Source: Marinoscillum pacificum
Lineage (GTDB): Bacteria; Bacteroidota; Bacteroidia; Cytophagales; Cyclobacteriaceae
Direction: 5' to 3'
DNA length: 64,000 nucleotides
Assembly: GCF_024714495.1 (NCBI RefSeq)
Contig: NZ_JAMZMJ010000010.1
Location: 148,633-212,632, forward strand
The notes under the pieces: generated by a model
Database searches by the model: none
Told to the model about the DNA's origin: nothing
What the model saw: only the letters and a program-made list of their open reading frames with translations
Made by a program: the position numbers and the translations under genes
Shown here: positions 25,192-33,871 of the stretch, piece by piece
Layout of the letters: each line of letters opens with the position of its first letter
Position numbering within the stretch: the stretch's first letter is position 1

Positions 25192-26144
25192 GAACAAGAG
25201 AAAGGCTACATAAACATCTGCTCTATACGAGCTGGTACCTCAGAATGATCCAAATACTGAGGGCTATCAAAATACGACATGGAAAAGCCTCTCTCTACAG
25301 AATCCTGATTATTTTCATTGATAAGGTAGGTGACAATCAATTGTTTGACAGAGCCTATGGTGTGGCGTTCAACTTTACTTTATCACTTTTTCCAGCCATC
25401 ATCTTTTTATTTACGCTGATTCCGTTCCTTCATGAGTTTATACCATCTATCAGTCAAGGGGAGATTCTACACTTCTTGAAAGATGTGATGCCAGACACCG
25501 TATTTGAAGTGATGGCCGAAACGCTCTATGACACAACTCAGATACGACGTGAAGGCCTCATGTCATTCGGTGTGCTGTTTGCCTTATTTCTGGCAACCAA
25601 TGGAGTAAATTCACTAATGCAGACCTTCAATATGAGCTATAAGACGGTTGAAAACAGGTCATTCATCAAGACACGGATTATTGCGTTGTTCCTCACCATT
25701 TTATTAGCATTTGCACTAATAGTAGGTGTCATTTTCCTTATTATCGGACAAATCTTGTTGAACTGGGTAGTAGAGATTGGGGTAGTTACTGAGGATCTGC
25801 TTGTATGGATTATCTTGATATTGAGGTTTATTGTTGTTTTTATAATCTTCTACAGTGCAACAGGTGCGATATATTATTGGGGGCCAGCCATACATGACAA
25901 GTGGAGATTCTTTTCTTTGGGATCAATATTAGCAACCGGACTATGCCTTCTTGTCTCCTTTGGATTCTCGTTTTACGTAGCCAATTTTGGCACATACAAC
26001 AAAGTCTACGGATCAATTGGTGCGCTGATCGCCTTGATGATCTGGCAGTGGCTCATGTCGTTTATCCTACTGCTGGGCTTTGAATTCAATGCCAGCATTG
26101 ACAGAGCATCAAGTGGAAAAGTATATGATATTGATAAGGATTAA
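25188..26144 (+). CDS. YihY/virulence factor BrkB family membrane protein
   Basis: A 318-residue protein with about six membrane helices. The family region RAYGVAFNFTLSLFPAIIFL comes first, later YYWGPAIHDKWRFFSLGSILA and VYGSIGALIALMIWQW, which is the conserved YG.......L...W.Y-type block of YihY proteins. The family is widespread but its role is unclear; it was once mis-annotated as ribonuclease BN. The start is GTG at 25188, overlapping the thioesterase stop; an ATG 19 codons later is an alternative. A paralogue lies at 32182. Confidence 0.88.
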   Translation: MRTRERLHKHLLYTSWYLRMIQILRAIKIRHGKASLYRILIIFIDKVGDNQLFDRAYGVAFNFTLSLFPAIIFLFTLIPFLHEFIPSISQGEILHFLKDVMPDTVFEVMAETLYDTTQIRREGLMSFGVLFALFLATNGVNSLMQTFNMSYKTVENRSFIKTRIIALFLTILLAFALIVGVIFLIIGQILLNWVVEIGVVTEDLLVWIILILRFIVVFIIFYSATGAIYYWGPAIHDKWRFFSLGSILATGLCLLVSFGFSFYVANFGTYNKVYGSIGALIALMIWQWLMSFILLLGFEFNASIDRASSGKVYDIDKD

Positions 26145-26153
26145 CCCTTTCGC

Positions 26154-26348
26154 CTACTTGAACCTTCTTAGCTCTTCATTTCGAAACGTGGTATTAATAA
26201 TTAACCCATTCTCTAACTGACATTTGCAGAAGTACTTTGGTCGTTCTTGACTTCCAAGAATTTCTTTTATTAATACTCTCACAGAGTGATTATTTGCTAA
26301 TCCAACCTCTTCTCCTATGTAATAAATTGGCTTAAAAGACTGATCCAT
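26154..26348 (-). CDS. Small conserved hypothetical protein
   Basis: A 64-residue protein, not recognised. It is predicted to be mostly beta strand (KPIYYIGEEVGLANNHSVRV, then KYFCKCQLENGLIINTTFRNE) and looks like a small SH3-like barrel of the kind found in uncharacterised Bacteroidota proteins. A TTG at 26381 would add 11 residues; the ATG at 26348 is preferred. It converges with the YihY gene, 9 bp away. Coding status rests on the even composition and on an intact frame with a good start; moderate confidence. Confidence 0.5.
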   Translation of the reverse strand: MDQSFKPIYYIGEEVGLANNHSVRVLIKEILGSQERPKYFCKCQLENGLIINTTFRNEELRRFK

Positions 26349-26422
26349 AACGTTAATTTTTGAGTAACGAATGTAAGACAATCTGTTTAACCAAAATTGT
26401 TTTGAGAATATTCACCTAAAAC

Positions 26423-26452
26423 AAAAAAAGCTCAAGATGTCAATCCTGAGCT
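26423..26452 (-). terminator. Rho-independent terminator after PepSY-like gene
   Basis: A hairpin with stem AGCTCAGGAT/ATCTTGAGCT (one G-T pair) and a TGAC loop on the minus strand, followed by a run of seven T. It lies 23 bp after the stop of the gene at 26475-26972 and should end the outer membrane barrel operon. Confidence 0.8.
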
Positions 26453-26474
26453 CTTACAAATTGATTTAATATTA

Positions 26475-26972
26475 TTAGAAAAGAATCAACAAAATCGTCA
26501 ATACCAGACCAGCCGCTGTGAAGTATAGACCTTTCTTAAAAATACTAGTACCGGGAGAAAACATCCAAAACGAAGAAACCACAAAGAACAACAGCGACAA
26601 CCCGAAGAAAACATTTAAAAATGCCAATGGTCTACTGCTTGTGGCTTTGTGCATATGTGTCATTCTGTCTAGCAAATACGGCAGCTCCTTTACCGTGTAA
26701 ACAGCCTTGCCTGTTTTCGTATCAAAGTTTCCTTGCTCGAAGTAAGCTACTCCGCCTTCTTCCTTTTCAACCTTCAAATTTCTTATTCTTAGAGCTTCAC
26801 CTAATTTTTCGACAGGAGTATCAACCGGCAACTCCTTTTCCACTACTTTTTCTTTCTTGAAGATGTCTTTATCTCTAAACACGAGCACAATTCCGCTCAA
26901 AGCATAAACTGCCATGATACCCACCAGGAAAAAACCTAAATACCGGTGGTAAATTCTGAATTTCATATTCAT
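26475..26972 (-). CDS. Small PepSY-TM-like membrane protein
   Basis: A 165-residue inner membrane protein with three helices: near residues 9-31 (YLGFFLVGIMAVYALSGIVL), about 118-135 (VFFGLSLLFFVVSSFWMF) and at the C-terminus (LYFTAAGLVLTILLILF). The first helix with its leading RIYHRYLG and the periplasmic domain that follows resemble PepSY-TM proteins reduced to one repeat; the histidine-rich MTHMHK stretch precedes helix two. PepSY-TM proteins often work with TonB-dependent receptors in iron uptake, and this gene follows an outer membrane receptor-like gene by 25 bp. Link to iron is inference from context. Confidence 0.65.
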   Translation of the reverse strand: MNMKFRIYHRYLGFFLVGIMAVYALSGIVLVFRDKDIFKKEKVVEKELPVDTPVEKLGEALRIRNLKVEKEEGGVAYFEQGNFDTKTGKAVYTVKELPYLLDRMTHMHKATSSRPLAFLNVFFGLSLLFFVVSSFWMFSPGTSIFKKGLYFTAAGLVLTILLILF

Positions 26973-26997
26973 TTTTTATTCCAATTGATCATTAAAC

Positions 26998-29364
26998 TTA
27001 CCTTCTTCCTCCTGAATAAGTCATGGCTTCTCCTTTACCGAATCCATAACTAAAACCAAGGGTCACAAAAGTACCACGCAAGGACCGACTATACAGCTCA
27101 TAAGTAGGTTGATACACGTAATTTCTTTCTATTCTTGATGCAAAAACATCCCTTACGCTAAAATTGATGACACCCTTTCCTTTCATAACTTTCTTTCGAG
27201 CCCCGAGATCCATAAACAGCTGATCCCCCTGCTCACCTTGCACTGTCTCAAATTGAGAGCGGTAGTTTCCTGTTACTTCCAAATCAAAATCTGCAGGCAA
27301 CTTAAATTTAGAATTTAATTTAGTTGACCACTGATTAGCCTGAAAATCAATAGATACACCTTCTAATTCGCCTTTACGATCATAATAATTGTAGTTAAAA
27401 TCTCCATTGATTGTAATCCATCTAGCAGGCTCATATTTTCCGTTCAGCTCAAGACCTGTCGCATTATTTGTTCCAATATTCTCTGGCTGAGTAACATTCA
27501 CATTGTTTTCATAAAATGATATACGCTCCACTACTCCGGTGGTAAATCGGTGATAAATGGCCGAACTCAATGAAATCTGATCACCATTAAACACTGCAGC
27601 TACTTCATAAGAGTCTGTCAGCTCGGGAAGTAAATCAGGGTTTCCTCTTCTTATATTGAAATTATCTCTCAAGTTGAAGAATGGATTTAAGTCCCAAAGT
27701 CTGGGTCTAAAAATCCTTCTTGAATATCCTGATTGAAGTGAGAAGGTTTGAGACATTTTATAACTCGCATGAACTGTTGGAAAGAAATTATTATAGTTCT
27801 GATCATTACGCTCATTGGTAGTTGTCAAGATCGTTTCTAAATCTGTATTTTCTACCCTTAATCCCAGTTTCACACCCCACTTATCCAACTCATAAGCGCC
27901 TGTAGCATAAACTCCTAATACATTTTGCATGTATTCAAAGTTATTGGTTTGAGACTCATCCAAAACCCAGGTACCGTCAATAAGATTCTCCACTGAATAA
28001 TCATTACCAACATCATTAATTAAATATTGACTTCCGGCCTCCAATGTAAACTGCTCGGTAAAAGGCCGTGTATAATCTAACTTAAATGTATACTTACCTT
28101 CATCAAAAGCCGTTGCTGTTTTTTGTTGTGCATCTTGATAAGATACACCGTCAGTTGTTTCAGTGACAAAATCAGAAGACTGTGTTTTACCAAAGAAACT
28201 CCCTATAGCTGAAAACAGGAGGTCGTGATCTTCATGATCTTCAAAATCTCTCTTGTACTGTAGTTCAAATTGATATTTAGGATTGGTTGCTTCAGTAGTT
28301 TCTGTACGTTGCCATTGAGAGATCATTGCTCCATCATTTTCCATTAAGTAATCCGTAGTTGATGGTTGATTTTCCAACTCCAAAGCAAAATTTCCTGACA
28401 AAGTGATCACATTGAAATCATTGATGTAGTAATCACTACCTAAAATGAAATTGTAAAATTGCTCATTTCGGTATTCCGTACCCACAGTAGAAATAGTCGT
28501 ATCTGTTTCCAAATTAGAATTGACACTCCTCCGTTTATCTGGCAATTCTCTATAACCAGCCCCCAACTGAGTAAATAGGTTAAACTTTTCCGTTCGATGA
28601 TTGAGACTCAAACCAAGACTATGGTTATGCGGGACACCAGTATTCAGAGAAATGGATCCATTCGTTCCTTTTCTTTCCTCTTTTTTCAAAATGATGTTGA
28701 TAATCCCGGAAGTGCCTTCCGCCTCATATTTGGCAGATGGATTGGTAATTACTTCTACACTTTCAATCATATCCGCGGTAATAGTACCAAGTGCATTTCC
28801 ATTATCACTTGAGGTGAGGACAGAAGGCTTACCATCAATCAATATCTGAACCCCACTACTTCCTCTAAGGCTCACCTGTCCTTCAATATTCACATTAACT
28901 GATGGCACATTACTTAGCACATCGAGCGCGCTAGCCCCGGCTGTACTTAAATCAGCCCCTACATTAAACACTCGCTTATCGATTCGAAACTCGGTAGTGG
29001 ACTTCTCACCTTCTATAACTATTTCATCCAACTGCTGATTATCCACACCAAGGGAAATAGTCCCTAAGTCTACATTTTGTCCCGTGCGGCTAAACGATCT
29101 AATTTCTCGTTTTTCAAATCCGATAAAGCTGATTTCCACATAAAAATCAGTGGCATCCGTCTCAATTTTAAACAGACCATCAAGCCCTGTGGTAACACCA
29201 GTAATTGGATTATTTGTAGACTTAGACTTTATCGCCACGGTAGCAAACTCAACTGGCTCATTGGATTCAGCATCAACTACCTTACCTGTAAGTACTACGG
29301 TGCCAGACTGAGAGAAAGAAAATAAATAGGAGGTGAATAAAATGATAAATATATAAGAACGCAT
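26998..29364 (-). CDS. Outer membrane beta-barrel (TonB-dependent receptor-like) protein
   Basis: A 788-residue protein: signal peptide (to about FSFSQ), carboxypeptidase-regulatory-like domain (about 23-105, TGKVVDAESNEPVEFATVAI), TonB plug-like domain (about 125-230, with LSNVPSVNVNIEGQVSLRG and GKPSVLTSS), then a long beta-barrel (outer membrane protein beta-barrel family, PF14905-like) ending GFSYGFG. The plug suggests TonB-coupled entry of a ligand, but many members of this group have no known substrate. ATG at 29364 is chosen over TTG at 29367. It is followed by the small PepSY-like gene and a terminator, and faces the divergent LytS/LytTR pair, whose regulator may control it. Confidence 0.88.
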   Translation of the reverse strand: MRSYIFIILFTSYLFSFSQSGTVVLTGKVVDAESNEPVEFATVAIKSKSTNNPITGVTTGLDGLFKIETDATDFYVEISFIGFEKREIRSFSRTGQNVDLGTISLGVDNQQLDEIVIEGEKSTTEFRIDKRVFNVGADLSTAGASALDVLSNVPSVNVNIEGQVSLRGSSGVQILIDGKPSVLTSSDNGNALGTITADMIESVEVITNPSAKYEAEGTSGIINIILKKEERKGTNGSISLNTGVPHNHSLGLSLNHRTEKFNLFTQLGAGYRELPDKRRSVNSNLETDTTISTVGTEYRNEQFYNFILGSDYYINDFNVITLSGNFALELENQPSTTDYLMENDGAMISQWQRTETTEATNPKYQFELQYKRDFEDHEDHDLLFSAIGSFFGKTQSSDFVTETTDGVSYQDAQQKTATAFDEGKYTFKLDYTRPFTEQFTLEAGSQYLINDVGNDYSVENLIDGTWVLDESQTNNFEYMQNVLGVYATGAYELDKWGVKLGLRVENTDLETILTTTNERNDQNYNNFFPTVHASYKMSQTFSLQSGYSRRIFRPRLWDLNPFFNLRDNFNIRRGNPDLLPELTDSYEVAAVFNGDQISLSSAIYHRFTTGVVERISFYENNVNVTQPENIGTNNATGLELNGKYEPARWITINGDFNYNYYDRKGELEGVSIDFQANQWSTKLNSKFKLPADFDLEVTGNYRSQFETVQGEQGDQLFMDLGARKKVMKGKGVINFSVRDVFASRIERNYVYQPTYELYSRSLRGTFVTLGFSYGFGKGEAMTYSGGRR

Positions 29365-29439
29365 CAATTGTGATATTGTGTTTATTTTAATGAATACCCA
29401 AAGAAAGAATGGTTCACGTTCTTCTCATAATAAAATCTT

Positions 29440-29468
29440 TGAACGACTGTTTCATTCGTATGAACGAC
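29440..29468. promoter_or_regulatory. Direct repeats TGAACGAC, candidate LytTR binding site
   Basis: TGAACGAC occurs at 29440-29447 and 29461-29468, a 21 bp start-to-start period. LytTR regulators bind two short direct repeats separated by about 12-13 bp, that is a 21-22 bp period, so the spacing fits. A related copy in inverse orientation (GTCGTTGA, 29500-29507) lies closer to the LytS gene. The repeats are 76 bp upstream of the barrel gene. Binding is inference. Confidence 0.4.
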
Positions 29469-29573
29469 ATACTACACCTATTTCAATATAAAAACAATTG
29501 TCGTTGAACGGGAAAGTTTGGTTGATCACCTATTTGTTTTGTAGGTATCTCTATCTATAAGTAACATTGGAAT

Positions 29574-30608
29574 GTGATTGACCTCCAACAAAAAACATCG
29601 AATAGCAAATGGGAAATTCCTTTTCAGGTTGTACTAAACCTCATAGTCTTCTCATTTTTCTCTGTAAGTACACGTGGGTATCATGATAGTATTCCACAGG
29701 TTGAGCCATTTGAAGTAGCTTTTTTTACCAACTATGCAATAGCAGCTCTTGCAATTAATTACATCCTATTCCCCAGGTTTCTTTATGAGAAAAAGTACGG
29801 GCTATTCTTAGCTTGTTTCTTTTTAGTTGTTTTCGCATCCATTTTCATTGAGGAATTCATCCTGGAAAAAATTTACTTCCCTACCACTCGTGGAAACAAA
29901 TTTGGGAAAATCATGTTCAGCCTGATTGATGTTCTTCCTGTCACAATTATTTTATGTGGATTTAAACTGGCATGGGATATCATCAGAAAGCAACTGCAGC
30001 TTGAGGAACTAACAGCATCTGTTGAACAAAGTGAATTGAAATTTCTCAAGTCTCAGATCAATCCACATTTCATGTTCAACAATTTGAACAATATCTATGC
30101 ATTAGCTCTTGAAAACTCACCTAAGACACCTGAAATCATCTTAGGAATGTCATCCTTCATGAGATATGTTTTGTATGAGTGCAAAAGTCAATATGTCCCC
30201 TTAAAGAATGAAATTCATCAATTGGAAAACTATATTGAACTCTATGAAATGCAAATTGAAGGACGAGGACAGGTACACTATCACAAATCCGGGATCGACG
30301 AGCCTTCACAATTAGTTGCCCCTTTGATCTTGATGGTCTTTGTGGAAAATGCATTTAAGCACAGTTCCGAAAAAAAATCAGATGGAATTGAAATTTATAT
30401 TGATCTGATGTTAGAGAATGACACTCTTCACTTCCATTGTAAAAACAATTATGACCCGATAGAACACAAAAACATTGAAAAAGAGGCTGGCATCGGATTG
30501 GAAAACGTGCAAAAGCGCTTGCAATTCATTTATCCCAATTCACATGAATTGAGAATTAATGAATCCGATACAGAATATGATGTGCAACTAACAATCGATC
30601 TGAAGTAA
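29574..30608 (+). CDS. LytS/YehU-type sensor histidine kinase
   Basis: A 344-residue membrane sensor. Four hydrophobic helices come first (within about 16-135), followed by the histidine kinase domain of the LytS type (PF06580 pattern): LKSQINPHFMFNNLNNIYA with phosphoacceptor His165, YVPLKNEIHQLENYIEL, and the ATPase motifs APLILMVFVENAFKHS and GIGLENVQKRL. The start is GTG; the next in-frame ATG is over 100 codons downstream, so GTG is well supported. It is translationally linked to the LytTR gene (TAATG) and divergent from the beta-barrel gene. Confidence 0.92.
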   Translation: MIDLQQKTSNSKWEIPFQVVLNLIVFSFFSVSTRGYHDSIPQVEPFEVAFFTNYAIAALAINYILFPRFLYEKKYGLFLACFFLVVFASIFIEEFILEKIYFPTTRGNKFGKIMFSLIDVLPVTIILCGFKLAWDIIRKQLQLEELTASVEQSELKFLKSQINPHFMFNNLNNIYALALENSPKTPEIILGMSSFMRYVLYECKSQYVPLKNEIHQLENYIELYEMQIEGRGQVHYHKSGIDEPSQLVAPLILMVFVENAFKHSSEKKSDGIEIYIDLMLENDTLHFHCKNNYDPIEHKNIEKEAGIGLENVQKRLQFIYPNSHELRINESDTEYDVQLTIDLK

Positions 30609-31312
30609 TGAACTTAACATGCATCATCGTTGAAGATCAAGCTCCTGCACAGCGAATTCTGAAGAAATACATCAGTGATTTAGAGTTTATAGAACTGAAA
30701 GCTACGTTTTCTAATGCCACTAAAGCCCTCGATTTTCTAAATTCGGCAGAAGTCGACTTAATTTTTCTAGACATTCACCTACCCAAAATGTCTGGCATGG
30801 ATTTCCTGAAAATCAAACCCAAATCCAATCATGTCATCCTTACTACGGCGTATAGTGACTATGCTCTGGAGAGCTATGAATACAATGTTGTAGATTACCT
30901 CCTTAAGCCCTTTTCATTTCAGCGATTTGTTCAGGCAGTTTCTAAAGTGCAGGAACTTATCACTTTTAAACAAGGGAGTCACCCAATCTCAAGGAATGAG
31001 GTCACGGAAGTTTTTATCAAATCAGGATACGATCATATTAAATTGGTCATAGATGATATTCTTTTCATCAAATCTGATGGAGATTACACAGAACTCCATT
31101 GCGAAAAGCAGAAACACCTATCTTCAGAACCATTAAAATTCTGGATAAATTTCCTGAACACAAATCATTTCATTCAGATCCACAAATCGTTTTTAGTCAA
31201 TCTCACTAAAATCTCAAAAGTATCAGGAAATCGAATATTTCTAGTAGATAATCAAGAGCTCCCAATAGGTCGGGTTTATAAAGACACATTCACTGAAAAG
31301 TTCCTGAAATAG
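30608..31312 (+). CDS. LytTR-family response regulator
   Basis: A 234-residue regulator: receiver domain (1-120) with acidic pair E9-D10, phosphoacceptor Asp55 (LIFLDIHLPKMSG), and DYLLKPF; then a LytTR DNA-binding domain (about 135-234) with KSDGDYTELHC, FIQIHKSFLVNL and IPIGRVYK-type ending (LPIGRVYKDTF). The start overlaps the kinase stop by one base. LytTR regulators bind paired direct repeats, and such repeats lie in the control region in front of the kinase gene. Likely output: the adjacent outer membrane gene. Confidence 0.92.
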   Translation: MNLTCIIVEDQAPAQRILKKYISDLEFIELKATFSNATKALDFLNSAEVDLIFLDIHLPKMSGMDFLKIKPKSNHVILTTAYSDYALESYEYNVVDYLLKPFSFQRFVQAVSKVQELITFKQGSHPISRNEVTEVFIKSGYDHIKLVIDDILFIKSDGDYTELHCEKQKHLSSEPLKFWINFLNTNHFIQIHKSFLVNLTKISKVSGNRIFLVDNQELPIGRVYKDTFTEKFLK

Positions 31313-31416
31313 CCTTTAAAACTTCATATTTCAAAATGTCGCTTCAATGTCAGGTCAAAGTCTTACCTTTTCCTTGAAAGACAATGCTATTGAGATTTTC
31401 ATTGCAATGATTTCTT

Positions 31417-32127
31417 ATGATAGAGCAGAGACAACTAGGAGATAGAATTATTCAGCTGAGAATGACTGCTGGATTAACACAAGATGAACTTGCTGAAAAA
31501 TGTCAAGTAGCTACCAGAACAATTCAGCGAATCGAATTGAATCAAGTTAACCCCAGGGCCTATACCTTGAGAGTATTATCTGAGGTACTGAATGAGGATT
31601 TATTCGAAAAGTCTCACGTGATTCAAAGAGATCAACGCAATCTGTTTTGGTATTTGTGTGATTTGTTCAACTTCAAAACCAATAAAATGAAAAAAATCTC
31701 CATTCTCAGCACAACAACGCTTTCAATTTTCCTTGCAATCTTTTTAATGTCAGGAAAGAGTACAGACTTTTCGACCATGACTTCTCATTCTATTGCACCA
31801 AAAAGCGGAATTACAATCATCAGAAACCAAGAGAATGAAATAGAGGCACTGGATGTAGTATTCTCTTCAAATCAAACTCTAGATAGCTTAATACTAATGA
31901 GAGATCAACTAATAAAATGGAATATCACATTAAATTTCTCTAACCTAGAATTTGATGATTCAGGCAACCTCACAGCAATTGGTTACTCTGCCTCAGATGG
32001 CAGATCAAAAGGTGCGGCAAACGCCATCATCAATAAGCAAGTTCAAATGGGGTTCTATTTTGACTACACTAAATCTAGAAAACGAGATTTTTGCATTGGA
32101 GGCTGCTGGATTGAAGGGCAACAATAG
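31417..32127 (+). CDS. Membrane-anchored XRE-family regulator
   Basis: A 236-residue protein in three parts: an XRE helix-turn-helix domain (about 7-62, LGDRIIQLRMTAGLTQDELA and CQVATRTIQRIELNQVNPRA), one membrane helix (about 93-112, preceded by KKIS), and an extracytoplasmic domain (about 130-236, EIEALDVVFSSNQTLDSLIL, IKWNITLNFSNLEFDDSGNL). The last part resembles the domain found at the end of some Bacteroidota M56/BlaR1-like proteins (from memory). A DNA-binding domain tied directly to a periplasmic domain suggests a one-component transmembrane signalling protein. Target genes are unknown; the next gene is a YihY-like protein 54 bp downstream. Confidence 0.82.
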   Translation: MIEQRQLGDRIIQLRMTAGLTQDELAEKCQVATRTIQRIELNQVNPRAYTLRVLSEVLNEDLFEKSHVIQRDQRNLFWYLCDLFNFKTNKMKKISILSTTTLSIFLAIFLMSGKSTDFSTMTSHSIAPKSGITIIRNQENEIEALDVVFSSNQTLDSLILMRDQLIKWNITLNFSNLEFDDSGNLTAIGYSASDGRSKGAANAIINKQVQMGFYFDYTKSRKRDFCIGGCWIEGQQ

Positions 32128-32181
32128 CAAATCAAACACATTGAACGACTGGTTGTTAATAAACTACTGACAGCTAGTTTT

Positions 32182-33096
32182 ATGAAAGATCGCCTCAAGA
32201 GCATATACTATTTTGTTAAAAACATTGTTCAAATATTCAATGAGCAAGATCCTGTGGTATATGCAGGAGCCATAGCCTTCTTCACATTATTTTCTTTGCC
32301 ATCAGCTCTAATGATTATCATTCAGTCACTAGGAACCATCTTAAGCAAAGACGAAATAAGAAGCCAGCTGGCTAATCAAATTTCCGGATTGATAGGAGCG
32401 GCGAGTACAGAAGAGATTCTCACCATTGTAGAAAACAGAGGGTGGGAATATTCTTCAATACTTGGAAACATTGTTGGTTTAGTGTTTTTATTCATCAGTG
32501 CCACTGCGGTTTTCAACTTTATTCAAAAGGCACTGAATTCGATTTGGAATGTAAAGCCTCAACCCAAAAAAGTTGTCAAGAGATTCTTAATAGACAGACT
32601 ATTATCATTCTCCATCATTACAATTATTGGCTTTTTACTCATGGTCACATTGGTTCTTGACGCAGCAATGAGCATTTTCAAAGAATTCCTCTACAAGCTA
32701 ATTACAAAAGATTTCAGCATGTACATTGTGGAGGGAGCCAATTTATTAATATCTCTTTTAATTATATCTACAATTTTTGCACTGGTCTTTAAATTCCTTC
32801 CAGATGCCAAAATAAAATGGCGCGATGTTTCTGTAGGTGCCATTGTCACAGGCATATTATTCATGCTTGGAAAGTTTGCGATTGGCTTAATATTATCCAA
32901 TTCACAAATCACATCTACCTACGGAGCAGCTGGATCATTGGCAGGAATTCTTGTTTGGGTGTTCTATTCTTCTATTCTGGTGCTGATCGGAGCCATTTTC
33001 ACTAGAGTTTATGCTGAGGAAATAGGACATGACATCAAACCGCAAAGTCATGCTGTTCTGGTCGATTCGCCAAAAGAAGAAACTATTGAGAGTTAA
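32182..33096 (+). CDS. YihY/virulence factor BrkB family membrane protein, second copy
   Basis: A 304-residue protein with about six membrane helices and the family features AGAIAFFTLFSLPSALMIII, ATAVFNFIQKALNSIWNVK, LPDAKIKWRDVSVGAIVTG and STYGAAGSLAGILVWVFYSS. It differs markedly from the copy at 25188, so it is not a recent duplicate. It overlaps the convergent DUF4235-like gene by 4 bp (stop codons cross in TTAA). Function unknown; an envelope role is assumed for the family. Confidence 0.88.
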   Translation: MKDRLKSIYYFVKNIVQIFNEQDPVVYAGAIAFFTLFSLPSALMIIIQSLGTILSKDEIRSQLANQISGLIGAASTEEILTIVENRGWEYSSILGNIVGLVFLFISATAVFNFIQKALNSIWNVKPQPKKVVKRFLIDRLLSFSIITIIGFLLMVTLVLDAAMSIFKEFLYKLITKDFSMYIVEGANLLISLLIISTIFALVFKFLPDAKIKWRDVSVGAIVTGILFMLGKFAIGLILSNSQITSTYGAAGSLAGILVWVFYSSILVLIGAIFTRVYAEEIGHDIKPQSHAVLVDSPKEETIES

Positions 33097-33386
33097 TTAA
33101 GCTCTTTTGGCGTCTTCCCTCCAATTCGCTTCCATCCTTGAGTCACCAATTTGCGGGTATAGACTTTCGTCAGTGCCCCTATGATGCCAGTAGTTATTGA
33201 AAACAATAAAACTTCTCGGGTACTGTAATCCTCGTGTTCTGGGTTGTCTGGCAAGTCCTTTGAAGTAACAGCCTTATAAGATGTGGAAACTACTTTTTTA
33301 ATCAACGTTGCTCCTAGAAATGAAAAGGCAAATACCACAATATTGAACTTAGCCTCATCTAGAGTATTTGTAGAAAGTTTCTTCAT
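33093..33386 (-). CDS. DUF4235-like small membrane protein
   Basis: A 97-residue protein with two hydrophobic segments: FNIVVFAFSFLGATLIKKVV and VLLFSITTGIIGALTKVYTRK, separated by a charged loop (SKDLPDNPEHED). The arrangement resembles DUF4235 membrane proteins, which have a similar loop of PxNPxD type. No function is known. It ends inside the stop region of the convergent YihY gene. Confidence 0.7.
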   Translation of the reverse strand: MKKLSTNTLDEAKFNIVVFAFSFLGATLIKKVVSTSYKAVTSKDLPDNPEHEDYSTREVLLFSITTGIIGALTKVYTRKLVTQGWKRIGGKTPKELN

Positions 33387-33679
33387 AGCGCAATTGTTAG
33401 TCTAGTAAACTAACCGAGTGAAGCCGTAATGGTTTGGAAATGTCTTTGTTATGATGCCGGATTGTGGGATTAGTTGACGGTGATTCTTCAAGAGAATTAA
33501 TCAAATTAAACCATTCTCATTTCATTGGAAGTTGCTCTTTCATTTTATGTCCTTCTGAGAACAAGTCCAGCCTTTGATGTAAAATGGTTAGTCTATGTAA
33601 AAACTTATGGATTACCTAACGGTGATCCCTGAACAGGGAGATTCAAGGAATCTAAAAACAGAGTTGGCTAAAACAAAAA
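33387..33679. other. Intergenic region, no gene seen
   Basis: This stretch between the DUF4235-like gene and the tRNA terminator has no open frame with protein-like composition. It includes the minus-strand upstream region of the DUF4235-like gene. A frame at 33607-33798 runs through the tRNA and is not a gene. I see no repeat or RNA element in it. Confidence 0.5.
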
Positions 33680-33707
33680 AAGCTCGACATAATGTCGAGC
33701 TTTTCAG
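33674..33707 (-). terminator. Rho-independent terminator of tRNA-Ser
   Basis: Inverted repeat AAGCTCGACA (33680-33689) and TGTCGAGCTT (33693-33702) around a TAA loop, followed on the minus strand by a run of T that includes seven in a row. It starts 6 bp after the tRNA 3' end. The plus strand also has four T after the stem, so weak action in both directions is possible. Confidence 0.85.
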
Positions 33708-33792
33708 CAGAGGAAGAGGGATTCGAACCCCCGGTACCTCGCGGTACAACGGTTTTCAAGACCGCCGCATTCGACCACTCTGCCATTCCTCT
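33708..33792 (-). tRNA. tRNA-Ser(TGA)
   Basis: An 85-nt cloverleaf on the minus strand. The acceptor stem is AGAGGAA/TTCCTCT with G as discriminator base; no CCA is encoded. The anticodon arm is GCGGT-CTTGAAA-ACCGT, so the anticodon is TGA (serine, UCN codons). A long variable arm (TACC...GGTA type) and the GGTTCGAATCC T-arm are present, as expected for tRNA-Ser. A hairpin terminator follows and the 5' flank is partly duplicated upstream. Confidence 0.95.
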
Positions 33793-33828
33793 GTGTGATC
33801 TTTCACCCTATTCGGATGATGCGTTTTT
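33786..33828 (-). repeat. tRNA 5' flank repeat, copy A
   Basis: A 43-bp unit that includes the 7-nt acceptor 5' strand of tRNA-Ser and 36 bp upstream of it. It matches copy B at 33890-33932 at 36 of 43 positions by my hand alignment, with the first 17 identical. Confidence 0.8.
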
Positions 33829-33871
33829 GTTTTAGAAGAGACGCTCAGCTTTTCAAGCTTTTTGAACACTC

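Noticed and set aside
25188..33096. YihY/BrkB genes as ribonuclease BN
   Set aside because: That name comes from an old mis-annotation of the family; both proteins are polytopic membrane proteins without nuclease motifs.
33607..33798. Open frame of 63 codons across the tRNA and its terminator
   Set aside because: It overlaps tRNA-Ser and a hairpin terminator and its translation has no protein-like features.
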